Counted from the stretch's first letter, positions 7,170-13,938 are shown. The stretch is 14,168 bases of DNA from Chloroflexota bacterium (GCA_013152695.1 JAADFV010000417.1:1-14168); one strand, 5' to 3'. The notes: generated from the letters alone by a model not told the origin. Numbers and translations are program-made.

Positions 7170-10100
7170 TCAGGAGGGATAGGGTTCATCTGCGGCAAGG
7201 CGCTGTTGCAGCACTTCGCCCAGTTGATCAGGGAGAATGCGCTCGACCGTGGCACCTGATGCACGCAAGCGTTCTGCGTCTGTTTCTGGCACAGTCAGTT
7301 CGCTACCCCATATCGATACATGGCGAGCACGTAGAGCATCGCTGACGCCACTGCCGAGCGCGGGCCGAAATCGTGCGATGTAATTGAGGGCAGCGAGATA
7401 GCTCGTTCTATCGACGGGAAGAGCCCCGACCAACACAAAATGATCGATTGTTTTTGGAGGCGGTGGTTGTTCTTCAGAACTGGAAGTAGGAGTAAAGACC
7501 ACCCAAATCACGCGGCGGCCATCGGCGTGAACTTCGGCTACCACGCCTAGTTCATCAGGTTCGATGAAGTAGTCTCCCCCGCCCAGGGGTGCAAATTCGC
7601 AGACGAATTCGCCATATTCTGCTTTCTCACCGATATGACGCACCATGCCCGACCAGCCCTGTGTCCAGATACGTACGGGCAAATGAGGCTGCCCATCGAT
7701 GCGGACACGAATGACGGCAAAACCAGGACCTGGCCCACCGTCTTCGACTTGATATTGCCAGGTTGTAGGAGACGGCGTGGGGGTGGGCTCATCTGGCGGA
7801 GGCTGCGTTGTCTCGAACTCCAGCTCTACTTCCTGGCCCGGCGCCAGTTGCACAGAACGGCTGAGTTCGGCATTGGGTGTGAATACAGTCACGGTGTAGG
7901 CACCGGGAGCAACATCATCGAAACTGAATAATTCATCGTCTCCAACCACCATCACCCACTCCCCACCATCTTCGGCGTGGAGCAAAACCTGGGCATTGGC
8001 ACCGCCACGGACACGACCGCGAATGATGCCTGGAGTTGGAGGGCGTTCGATGACGAAGTTGGCTGTGCGTTCGTTTTGGCCATCCATGACCAGACCGGCA
8101 CGCCTGAGATCGGTGCCTGTGATACTCAAGCGGTAGGTTCCTGGCGGGAGGCCGCTAAAGCGGTATTTTTCATCTGCACCGATGATCTGCTTACGCTCGA
8201 TGTCTCCGCCCTTGAGGACGATGGTGTAGCCAGTGCCGTTGCTCACCGTCCCCTGAATCACGCTCTGAGAAGTGTCCTCACCTTCAGGAGTATAGGTAAA
8301 GTTGGCCGTACGCTCATTCTGGCCGTCCATCACCAGGCCACTACGAGAGATGTCGGTGCCGGGAATACGTAGACTGTACGTGCCTGGAGGAAGATTCTCG
8401 AAGCTGTAAGTTTCATCGGCGGCAATAACGGCATCAAATTCGATTTGGGGGCCGTTGAGGATGATGGTGAGGCCAGCGCCATTGACAACGCGGCCCCGAA
8501 TTGCACTATGACTGGCGGGCGTTTCCGCGGGAGTATCGGGCCGGGTGGCACCCAACGGTTGAAAGGTGACAAAGACGACCTGATTGGCATCGAGATCGAC
8601 TTCGGCCTGGATGTCGATCTCATCGGGTTGAATCGTATAGCGCCCGGCGCCAAGAGGGGCGAATTCCAGGGCGTAAGGGCCATATTCGGTTTTGCTACCG
8701 GTTTCGCGCACAATACCTTCCCACCCTGGTGCTGAAATTTTCACAGGAAGGTTTAAACGACCTTCGACACTGACGCGAATAATGCCGAAGCCGGGAGATG
8801 TACCCACGACAGCTACATCTGCACGCCAGGTTCCTTTCTCGGGCGCAGGTTTGGTCGGGGTCTCCTCGTCAGAGGGTGTGCCGATGTTGAGCTCGATCTG
8901 TTGATGGGCGGCCAGCTTGATGTTACTGCGTATGATTCCGGCGAGGGGAACAGAAAGTCGATAGGTGCCAGGAGGGACATCGACAAAGGCGTAGGCGCCC
9001 TTGGCATCGGTCTCGGTTTGGGTGGCGTAGGAGGTGGAGCGAAGGAAGACTTCGGTGTGAGGATGGCCGTAGAGAATGCCGCGGATAATCCCATCCCTCA
9101 CCGGTGTAGAAACGCCTCCATCAGAATCATCGGCAGGTGTATCGGGTGCATCTGGGCGACGCTGCTTGGGCAGATCTGCGAGTGCATCGACCGCGGGCAG
9201 CTTGCCCCCCGGCCAGTGATCTGAGAACCAGGCATGTTCCTCCCAGCCGTTGGCCAGGAGGCTGGTGTTCCCCATGAGCCAGAATGCCGTGCAAAAGTAG
9301 TAAGGGGGCGCCACAGGATAACGTTCGCTGGTGCCCATGAGGATTTTAGCTTGTTCGACGGCTTTTTCGGCATGGATGGCTGCTGTCGTGGTCGGATAGC
9401 GAGGATCATCTGCCTCACCGATGATGGGGCCGTTTTCGGTGGAAAGAATGGGCAAATAACGACCGGTATGCTGATAGCAGAGGTCGGCAAGACGCTCGTA
9501 GGCCCGAAAGGCAGAAGGATCATCGTGGATCGTGTGGCCAGGATTAGCGCCCTGTTGCCGTTGCTGGTTGATAAATTCAAGGCTGCGTAAGCCCCATTGC
9601 CCCCCCGACCAGGCTTCCTGCCCCAAACGATTGTACTCTTCGAGTGTCAGTTGCAGACCTTTCTGGTTGACATCATCGTAAGGGTAGTCGAGGGGATGGT
9701 TGAGGTCGTAGTTATGGAGGGCAAGCCAGATCGGTTCTTCGAAAAGGTGTTCGCCGCCATGTTCGATGATCTTGCCAATGAGATCCCATTGTGTGCCTAC
9801 GGCTGTCGCCGGTACAGCCGGGTAGCCGCCATGGGCAAGAATGGTCTCCATATCCTGGATAGCGGCCTTGGCCACGTAATCGATGGCGTCCGCTGGTACT
9901 TCTCCCCCCTCCCATTCTCCGTGTAGTTCGGGCTCGTTATTGAATTCGAAATAACGAACGCCACGAGCTACGTACTCGTCGAGATAGTCGATTTCTTTCT
10001 GGCTGAGGGTTGCTTTTTCGAGATCGCGGGAGTTGGGGCGGAAACGATACAGCCTCACCACAGGCATGATGCCTGCTTGCAGCAGCAGCTCGGCAAAGTC

Positions 10101-10268
10101 GAGACCGCCGTCATGCAGGAATTTTACCCATTTCACCCCCATTCGCAACAGTTCGGGAATCCAGCGCTCGCGCAAAACCGATTTACCGACGGCGCCAGGA
10201 TTGCCACCACTCCAGTGCATGCCAATCCCATTGTCATCAGGAGGCCGGGGATAATCTTGCAAACGCAT
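7170..10268 (-). CDS. Glycoside hydrolase-like protein with repeated beta-sandwich modules
   Basis: This 1032-residue modular protein probably acts on, or binds, a carbohydrate. Residues 1 to about 362 resemble a clan GH-A (beta/alpha)8 glycosidase. FEFNNEPE places a candidate acid/base at Glu112 and LSTENG a candidate nucleophile at Glu278; the family is not assigned. Then come four copies of a carboxypeptidase-regulatory-like module (about 394-463, 588-658, 669-740, 747-820; core PPGTYRLS). They are interleaved with two copies of a second module (493-571 and 849-927), joined by Pro/Thr linkers. The last ~75 residues (941-1012, starting IDHFVLVGALPVDRT) look like a separate small domain I cannot name. 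There is no signal peptide or membrane segment, odd for this architecture. The ATG is well supported by GAGGTG 5 bases upstream. It lies 35 bases after hisS. A non-catalytic scaffold role is also possible. Confidence 0.8.
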   Translation of the reverse strand: MRLQDYPRPPDDNGIGMHWSGGNPGAVGKSVLRERWIPELLRMGVKWVKFLHDGGLDFAELLLQAGIMPVVRLYRFRPNSRDLEKATLSQKEIDYLDEYVARGVRYFEFNNEPELHGEWEGGEVPADAIDYVAKAAIQDMETILAHGGYPAVPATAVGTQWDLIGKIIEHGGEHLFEEPIWLALHNYDLNHPLDYPYDDVNQKGLQLTLEEYNRLGQEAWSGGQWGLRSLEFINQQRQQGANPGHTIHDDPSAFRAYERLADLCYQHTGRYLPILSTENGPIIGEADDPRYPTTTAAIHAEKAVEQAKILMGTSERYPVAPPYYFCTAFWLMGNTSLLANGWEEHAWFSDHWPGGKLPAVDALADLPKQRRPDAPDTPADDSDGGVSTPVRDGIIRGILYGHPHTEVFLRSTSYATQTETDAKGAYAFVDVPPGTYRLSVPLAGIIRSNIKLAAHQQIELNIGTPSDEETPTKPAPEKGTWRADVAVVGTSPGFGIIRVSVEGRLNLPVKISAPGWEGIVRETGSKTEYGPYALEFAPLGAGRYTIQPDEIDIQAEVDLDANQVVFVTFQPLGATRPDTPAETPASHSAIRGRVVNGAGLTIILNGPQIEFDAVIAADETYSFENLPPGTYSLRIPGTDISRSGLVMDGQNERTANFTYTPEGEDTSQSVIQGTVSNGTGYTIVLKGGDIERKQIIGADEKYRFSGLPPGTYRLSITGTDLRRAGLVMDGQNERTANFVIERPPTPGIIRGRVRGGANAQVLLHAEDGGEWVMVVGDDELFSFDDVAPGAYTVTVFTPNAELSRSVQLAPGQEVELEFETTQPPPDEPTPTPSPTTWQYQVEDGGPGPGFAVIRVRIDGQPHLPVRIWTQGWSGMVRHIGEKAEYGEFVCEFAPLGGGDYFIEPDELGVVAEVHADGRRVIWVVFTPTSSSEEQPPPPKTIDHFVLVGALPVDRTSYLAALNYIARFRPALGSGVSDALRARHVSIWGSELTVPETDAERLRASGATVERILPDQLGEVLQQRLAADEPYPS
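7488..7724 (-). repeat. Second-type module, copy 2 (within the GH-like gene)
   Basis: This encodes residues 849-927. By eye it matches residues 493-571 at 40 of 79 positions without a gap. Shared anchors are GF..IRV, LPV.I...GW.G.VR, EYG, EFAPLG.G.Y.I.PDE and AEV. It looks like a beta-rich module duplicated within the protein. Confidence 0.7.
7809..8030 (-). repeat. Carboxypeptidase-regulatory-like module 4
   Basis: This encodes residues about 747-820, starting GIIRGRV and including FSFDDVAPGAYTVTV. It is the most diverged of the four related modules and is followed by a Pro/Thr linker (PPPDEPTPTPSPT). Confidence 0.6.
8049..8264 (-). repeat. Carboxypeptidase-regulatory-like module 3
   Basis: This encodes residues about 669-740. 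It is close to module 2 (588-658): both end in the identical GLVMDGQNERTANF and share LPPGTY.L.I.GTD. The DNA differs mainly at synonymous positions. Confidence 0.7.
8295..8507 (-). repeat. Carboxypeptidase-regulatory-like module 2
   Basis: This encodes residues about 588-658, starting SAIRGRVVNG. It is a tandem partner of module 3 and shares its 14-residue end motif exactly. Confidence 0.7.
8556..8792 (-). repeat. Second-type module, copy 1 (within the GH-like gene)
   Basis: This encodes residues 493-571, the partner of residues 849-927. It sits between modules 1 and 2, giving the order A1-B1-A2-A3-A4-B2. Confidence 0.7.
8880..9089 (-). repeat. Carboxypeptidase-regulatory-like module 1
   Basis: This encodes residues about 394-463, starting IIRGILYG and including AYAFVDVPPGTYRLSVP. 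It follows an acidic Pro/Asp linker after the glycosidase-like domain. Confidence 0.6.
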
Positions 10269-10273
10269 GGGAG

Positions 10274-10279
10274 CACCTC
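10274..10279 (-). promoter_or_regulatory. Ribosome binding site of the GH-like gene
   Basis: GAGGTG on the minus strand lies 5 bases before the ATG at 10268. It is the clearest Shine-Dalgarno site in the window and fixes this start, which matters because the protein then has no signal peptide. Confidence 0.65.
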
Positions 10280-10281
10280 AA

Positions 10282-10293
10282 CATATCGATATG
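10282..10293. other. Perfect 12-base palindrome between hisS and the GH-like gene
   Basis: CATATCGATATG is its own reverse complement. It lies in the 35-base gap, directly upstream of the ribosome site. It could be an operator, a small RNA fold or chance; there is no second copy close by. Confidence 0.35.
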
Positions 10294-10303
10294 AGAAAGG
10301 CGG

Positions 10304-11584
10304 TTATGAAGCATCTGGACGCAAGTAATGGCTCTGTGCCCAGGAGATGAGTGCTGACAGCGCCACACTGATTTGCTCGCCGCTCTGCATGTCTCGCACG
10401 GTGATCTGTGCTTTTGCCAGTTCGTCTTCACCGAGGATCAGAGCATAGTGTACCTGGCTGCGATTGGCGGCTTTGAGTTGGGATTTAAGGCTACGGGAGC
10501 CAAAGGCCATAATCGTAGGAATACCGGCCCCGCGCAATTGATGGGTGAGCTTCACAGCCATGCGTTTGGCCTCAGCACCACGATGGAGGAGCATGAATTG
10601 GGGATGAGGGAGGGAAGGAGGCTCGATGCCTTGAGCACGCAGACTGAGCACGATGCGTTCAATTCCAATTCCAACACCGACGCCAGGTGTGGCAGGACCT
10701 CCCACCGATTCGACCAGGCCGTCGTAGCGCCCACCACCACACAAGGCATTCTGAGCACCCAATTCACTACCCCACACTTCGAACACAGTGCGCACGTAGT
10801 AATCAAAGCCTCGCACCAGGCGGGGATTGACCACATAGGCGAAGTCCAGGTCGCGGAGATAGCCGGTGAGGGTCTCGAAGTGTTCGGCGCACTCCTGACA
10901 GAGATAATCGGTGCTACGAGGTGCCTCGTCCAGAAGTTGCAAAGTCGCTTCTTCTTTTGTATCGAGGACGCGCAAGGGATTGACGCGTAAACGGCGCTGA
11001 TCCACAGGTGGTAAGGCATCATAATGTGCCTCGAAATACGCTACCAGCTTTTGGATGTAGTTTGGCCGGCATCGGGGGCAGCCAATCGAATTGAGCTGAA
11101 AGGTGAGTCCCTGAAAGCCAAGTTCGTGGTACAGGCTGTAAGCCAGCTGCATGATCTCAAGGTCTGCAGCGGGGTCTTCTTCACCCAATAACTCAGCATT
11201 AAACTGTACATGCTGGCGAAAACGGCCGGCTTGGGGCTTTTCGTGCCGGAAAAGAGGGCCGATGGAAAAGAGTTTGACCGGTTTAGGCCAGGTATGCAAG
11301 CCATTTTCGACATAAGCCCGCATCACACCGGCAGTAAATTCTGGCCGTAAGCTGATATTGGTGCCATCGTGATCATCGAAGCTGTAGAGCTCTTTATCCA
11401 GGACAACGGCAGAGCCTTCTTGCAAGCCACGCAAGAAAAGCCGCGTTTCTTCGAGAATTGGCGGCTCTATTTGCAGGTAACCGAAGCGATCGGTCAATTC
11501 TGTAGCCTTGTTTATGATAAAGCGCCAATAGCGAAAGTCGTCAGGGAGGATGTCGTTGAAGCCTTTAAGGGTTTGAAAGCGCAT
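10304..11584 (-). CDS. hisS: Histidine-tRNA ligase
   Basis: HisS charges tRNA-His with histidine in the cytosol. All class II motifs are visible: motif 2 FRHEKPQAGRFRQ at 112-124, the histidine-specific RGFDYYV at 258-264 (usually RGLDYYT), the GGGRYDGL loop at 283-290, and motif 3 GVGVGIGIERI at 301-311. A C-terminal anticodon-binding domain (about 325-415) is present, which separates it from the HisZ regulator of histidine synthesis. Cys pairs GCPRC (169, 172) and CQEC (229, 232) in the insertion domain could bind a metal; this is inference. Length 426 is normal. The ATG fits the family N-terminus (MRFQTLKGFNDILP) with no clear Shine-Dalgarno site. It starts 27 bases after the C-terminal nuclease half and is followed by the GH-like gene. 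Confidence 0.96.
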   Translation of the reverse strand: MRFQTLKGFNDILPDDFRYWRFIINKATELTDRFGYLQIEPPILEETRLFLRGLQEGSAVVLDKELYSFDDHDGTNISLRPEFTAGVMRAYVENGLHTWPKPVKLFSIGPLFRHEKPQAGRFRQHVQFNAELLGEEDPAADLEIMQLAYSLYHELGFQGLTFQLNSIGCPRCRPNYIQKLVAYFEAHYDALPPVDQRRLRVNPLRVLDTKEEATLQLLDEAPRSTDYLCQECAEHFETLTGYLRDLDFAYVVNPRLVRGFDYYVRTVFEVWGSELGAQNALCGGGRYDGLVESVGGPATPGVGVGIGIERIVLSLRAQGIEPPSLPHPQFMLLHRGAEAKRMAVKLTHQLRGAGIPTIMAFGSRSLKSQLKAANRSQVHYALILGEDELAKAQITVRDMQSGEQISVALSALISWAQSHYLRPDAS

Positions 11585-11611
11585 ATTTCATTACGGTGGA
11601 GAGTGGGAGAA

Positions 11612-12142
11612 TTAAGCAAGGACCTGAGAGCCGCAAGCGTGTCGAAAACCACAGCGTTGGCAACGTCCCGGTTCTTCATGATGACGAAGAACCTCGTTAC
11701 GCCCTTGGGCCTGGTGGATTTCGTCCAGAGTGCGGAGAAGTTCGGCGCGAAGGGTATCAGTATAGGGTACTTTGAGGGTGGTGTTGGCATATTTGAGGAT
11801 GCCGTAAGGGGGCCTTCCTCCTAATACTTCTTCAACCAGAAGACAGTAAGCAGCTAACTGTAATTTATGGGAGGGATAAGGATCCTCGCGGTTAAGCTGG
11901 GTATGCTTGACTTCTACAGGAATAACCCTTCCCTCCATTTCAACAAGATAATCGGGTTTACCGGTCAAACGATACCGCATGGAAAACAATGATCGGTGAC
12001 TCCGATGCCAGTCGCCAGTGTCCACGTAGATCACTTCGCCCAGGGGAAGACCTGTTTCTTTCCAAGTACGCCGCGAACGCAGCATAAGCCAGGCACCTGC
12101 AAGCAGGAGCAGAGCCGCCAGCCCGCTTAAGAGCGTGGACAT
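11612..12142 (-). CDS. Cas4/RecB-like nuclease, C-terminal half, membrane-anchored
   Basis: This 176-residue protein carries the C-terminal motif set of Cas4-family PD-(D/E)XK nucleases: Asp64 in GKPDYLVE, Glu77-x-Lys79 in PVEVKH, Gln95-x3-Tyr99 in QLAAY, and a three-cysteine cluster Cys161, Cys164, Cys170 (CQRCGFRHAC). Cas4 needs a fourth, N-terminal cysteine for its iron-sulfur cluster plus a GxxxH motif. Both are absent here but present in the gene at 12936-13205. Residues 4-21 form one membrane helix, followed by RSRRTWK, which places the nuclease domain in the cytosol. Start: the ATG overlaps the transpeptidase stop by one base (TGATG), so translation is probably coupled; GAGG lies about 10 bases upstream. 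No cas genes or CRISPR repeats are nearby, so adaptation is not implied. The substrate is unknown. Confidence 0.85.
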   Translation of the reverse strand: MSTLLSGLAALLLLAGAWLMLRSRRTWKETGLPLGEVIYVDTGDWHRSHRSLFSMRYRLTGKPDYLVEMEGRVIPVEVKHTQLNREDPYPSHKLQLAAYCLLVEEVLGGRPPYGILKYANTTLKVPYTDTLRAELLRTLDEIHQAQGRNEVLRHHEEPGRCQRCGFRHACGSQVLA

Positions 12143-12918
12143 CAACCGGGAACCTCACTGGGATCGGTGTAGGGCAAGATAATAATGGGAACGCCCTGCG
12201 GATGCCACGCCGTGAACCACTTGGCCTCATCAGGAGCGAGACGAATACAGCCGCGTGAAGCAGGGGTTTCTCCCAGTTCATCCACCCCTTTATACTCTTT
12301 CTGACCCTGGTCATTGAGGATGTAGGGAAGGCCGTGAATAAGAAAATTGCCACCACGTTTAAAAAGCCACCAGCCTTCGTCGGCTTGAACGCCCCCCGCT
12401 CCCCGGAATGTCCCCCAGTAGTCACCGATCACACCGAACCAGGCCGGCGTGTCCCAACCCAATTGTGGATCGCCGGTCGTGATAGCAAGGACGCGAAGCA
12501 ATTGCCCGTCATCGATGATAAACATCTGCTGGTTATCTTGATCGACAACGATGTAACGGCCTTGGGGATTGATTCCTCGCTTTTGTGCTAACTCGACCAC
12601 CCAGCCAGGAACAGAGCTGGATTGCTCGGGGGTTGGGGAAGCAGAAGGAGGGAGTGGAGTGGCTGTAGGAGGTAGCGGTGAGGGTATAGGGGTAAAGGTA
12701 GGGATCGGTGCCTTCTTCCCACTGAACGAAAGAGCTGTTTTATTGCCGTTTACCTGGGCAACAGGTGTTTTTGTTGGTGTCGCAGTAGCAGCGTTACTGC
12801 CACTGACGGCCGGGGCCAGCAACAGGCTGCCCGTCCACACCACAAGCGCCAAAAGGGCGACACCCAGGATGAGCACTAACGGCGTAAAGGATTTCGAAGG
12901 AGAAATTTGCGGAAGCAT
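12142..12918 (-). CDS. L,D-transpeptidase (YkuD domain), membrane-anchored
   Basis: These enzymes form 3-3 cross-links in peptidoglycan or attach proteins to it, outside the cytoplasmic membrane. One membrane helix (about 13-34) follows a short N-terminus with a lysine. A Thr/Pro/Ser-rich linker (about 45-100) then leads to the YkuD domain from about residue 120 (RYIVVDQDNQQMFI). The catalytic motif is complete: His195 in LIHGLP, then SRGCIRL with Cys224. It is 258 residues from the ATG at 12918; a TTG three codons upstream (12927) would also be in frame. No Shine-Dalgarno site is evident. The gene sits between the two halves of the Cas4-like nuclease, 17 bases after one and overlapping the other by one base. 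The annotation of the enzyme class is firm; its cell-wall substrate and any link to the nuclease are not. Confidence 0.9.
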   Translation of the reverse strand: MLPQISPSKSFTPLVLILGVALLALVVWTGSLLLAPAVSGSNAATATPTKTPVAQVNGNKTALSFSGKKAPIPTFTPIPSPLPPTATPLPPSASPTPEQSSSVPGWVVELAQKRGINPQGRYIVVDQDNQQMFIIDDGQLLRVLAITTGDPQLGWDTPAWFGVIGDYWGTFRGAGGVQADEGWWLFKRGGNFLIHGLPYILNDQGQKEYKGVDELGETPASRGCIRLAPDEAKWFTAWHPQGVPIIILPYTDPSEVPG

Positions 12919-12935
12919 AACAAGCAAAGAGGAGT

Positions 12936-13205
12936 TTATATCAAAGATAAATGGGAAGCAAGAAGGGTAGCAGCAAAGAGAAGAAGGCTGAGAATGAACA
13001 GGTATATGGCAATGGCGTGCAATTTATGGGCTTGGGCAACTTCCTGAGCATGGTGTTCATGGGCGACAATACCGGCTTGCAGTTCGGTTTGATTTTGATT
13101 AGTGTAGCCCTCTCGTGCCAGCCACCATGCCCGATGGCAATAAATCCACTGCCCAACTTCGGAGGCGCGAATGACCGTGGAGGAAGGAATATCGCTGGAG
13201 GACAT
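12936..13205 (-). CDS. Cas4-like nuclease, N-terminal half, with C-terminal membrane helix
   Basis: This 89-residue protein (from the ATG) looks like the missing front end of the nuclease encoded at 11612-12142. ASEVGQWIYCHRAWW matches the Cas4 N-terminus, where a single cysteine (Cys23) followed by an Arg helps bind the iron-sulfur cluster. GIVAHEHH supplies the GxxxH motif (Gly45, His49). A membrane helix at about 65-85 then ends the chain, leaving only ASHLSLI, so the motif region should be cytosolic. It has none of the D, ExK or QxxxY catalytic motifs, so it cannot be a nuclease alone. A GTG at 13229 would add eight residues; neither start has a Shine-Dalgarno site. It begins 14 (GTG) or 38 (ATG) bases after the translin-family gene and ends 17 bases before the transpeptidase. 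Confidence 0.75.
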   Translation of the reverse strand: MSSSDIPSSTVIRASEVGQWIYCHRAWWLAREGYTNQNQTELQAGIVAHEHHAQEVAQAHKLHAIAIYLFILSLLLFAATLLASHLSLI

Positions 13206-13243
13206 GATGGAGGGAGGAGTGAGAATCACCAGATCAGGATGTG

Positions 13244-13873
13244 TCAGGACACGTGTGCTTCGAATTTTTGCAAGGCATGTTCTAGACGGCGCTGCCGCAC
13301 GGTAAGAGTCAGATCACCACGGGTGCGCTCGGTGACGCCGCGCACCATGTCGGTCTGGCGGCGTAGGCCGCCCGTGATGGCATCGGCAAAATCTATGGTG
13401 ACAAGAACACTGTAGATTTCGTCCATGTACACGAACAGCTTTTCCGCCTCCTCGAGACGATCGCGACGCACCAAATCAAGGATGAATCGTCGTAATTCGC
13501 CCACGGCCTCAGCCAGACCGCCGAGATAGGCGGGGAAAGGAACCCCCAGTTCTTCCGGAGTCGGAAGCGTCTCATGATGGATGAGGGCAAAGACGATATG
13601 GGCTTCGGTCAGTTCTTTCAAGGCATCTTGGGTGTAACCGGCGTAATAAAGCTCGGGATAGTTTTCTAGTTCGGTGGTGAGGGCCACGGCCAAATCGCGT
13701 GCCAGACTCATCTTCCGTTGTGCTTCTTCGAATTCATGACGGTGACTGGCACGAATGCTCAAGGAACAATGTCGAATGAGTTCACGAGAACGCTTGAGGG
13801 CCAGGTCTCGAGCACTGGTACGGGCTTCAAAATCATTACGAATCAGGTCGATAATAGCGGCTAAGTTTTCCAA
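13244..13873 (-). CDS. Translin-family protein
   Basis: Translin and TRAX are helical proteins that assemble into octameric rings binding RNA and single-stranded DNA; TRAX and archaeal relatives are RNases. This 209-residue protein is entirely helical in character and carries the family's C-terminal half: GGLAEAVGELRRFILDLV (118-135), then VYMDEIYSVLVTIDFADAI and LRRQTDMVRGVTERTRGDL. Acidic residues Glu122, Glu126 and Asp187 sit where TRAX-type active residues might be expected, but I cannot confirm the alignment. The length is typical of prokaryotic members. Start: TTG at 13873; there is no in-frame ATG until residue 55, which would remove conserved sequence. It is the first gene after the extended -10 promoter at 13939-13947, with a leader of about 60 bases, and 14-38 bases ahead of the nuclease half. 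RNA binding or cleavage is inference. Confidence 0.75.
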   Translation of the reverse strand: MENLAAIIDLIRNDFEARTSARDLALKRSRELIRHCSLSIRASHRHEFEEAQRKMSLARDLAVALTTELENYPELYYAGYTQDALKELTEAHIVFALIHHETLPTPEELGVPFPAYLGGLAEAVGELRRFILDLVRRDRLEEAEKLFVYMDEIYSVLVTIDFADAITGGLRRQTDMVRGVTERTRGDLTLTVRQRRLEHALQKFEAHVS

Positions 13874-13938
13874 GATGTTGTCCGGGGAGAATGAAGGGGA
13901 TGTGTGTTGTTTGAGCCAGGTGTACGCTGTGACTCCCT

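Noticed and set aside
12919..12960. Internal promoter before the transpeptidase (TATAAA with an upstream TTGCTT)
   Set aside because: The spacer is only 15 bases and the site lies in the coding end of the previous gene; AT-rich membrane-helix codons give such matches easily.
12936..13205. Small nuclease-half gene as a broken pseudogene
   Set aside because: The frame is clean, ends neatly after a membrane helix, keeps both family motifs, and its missing motifs occur intact in a second gene that begins with a matching membrane helix.
11612..13229. A CRISPR-Cas adaptation module around the Cas4-like genes
   Set aside because: There is no cas1, cas2, effector gene or repeat-spacer array in the window; the neighbours are hisS, a transpeptidase and a translin-like gene.
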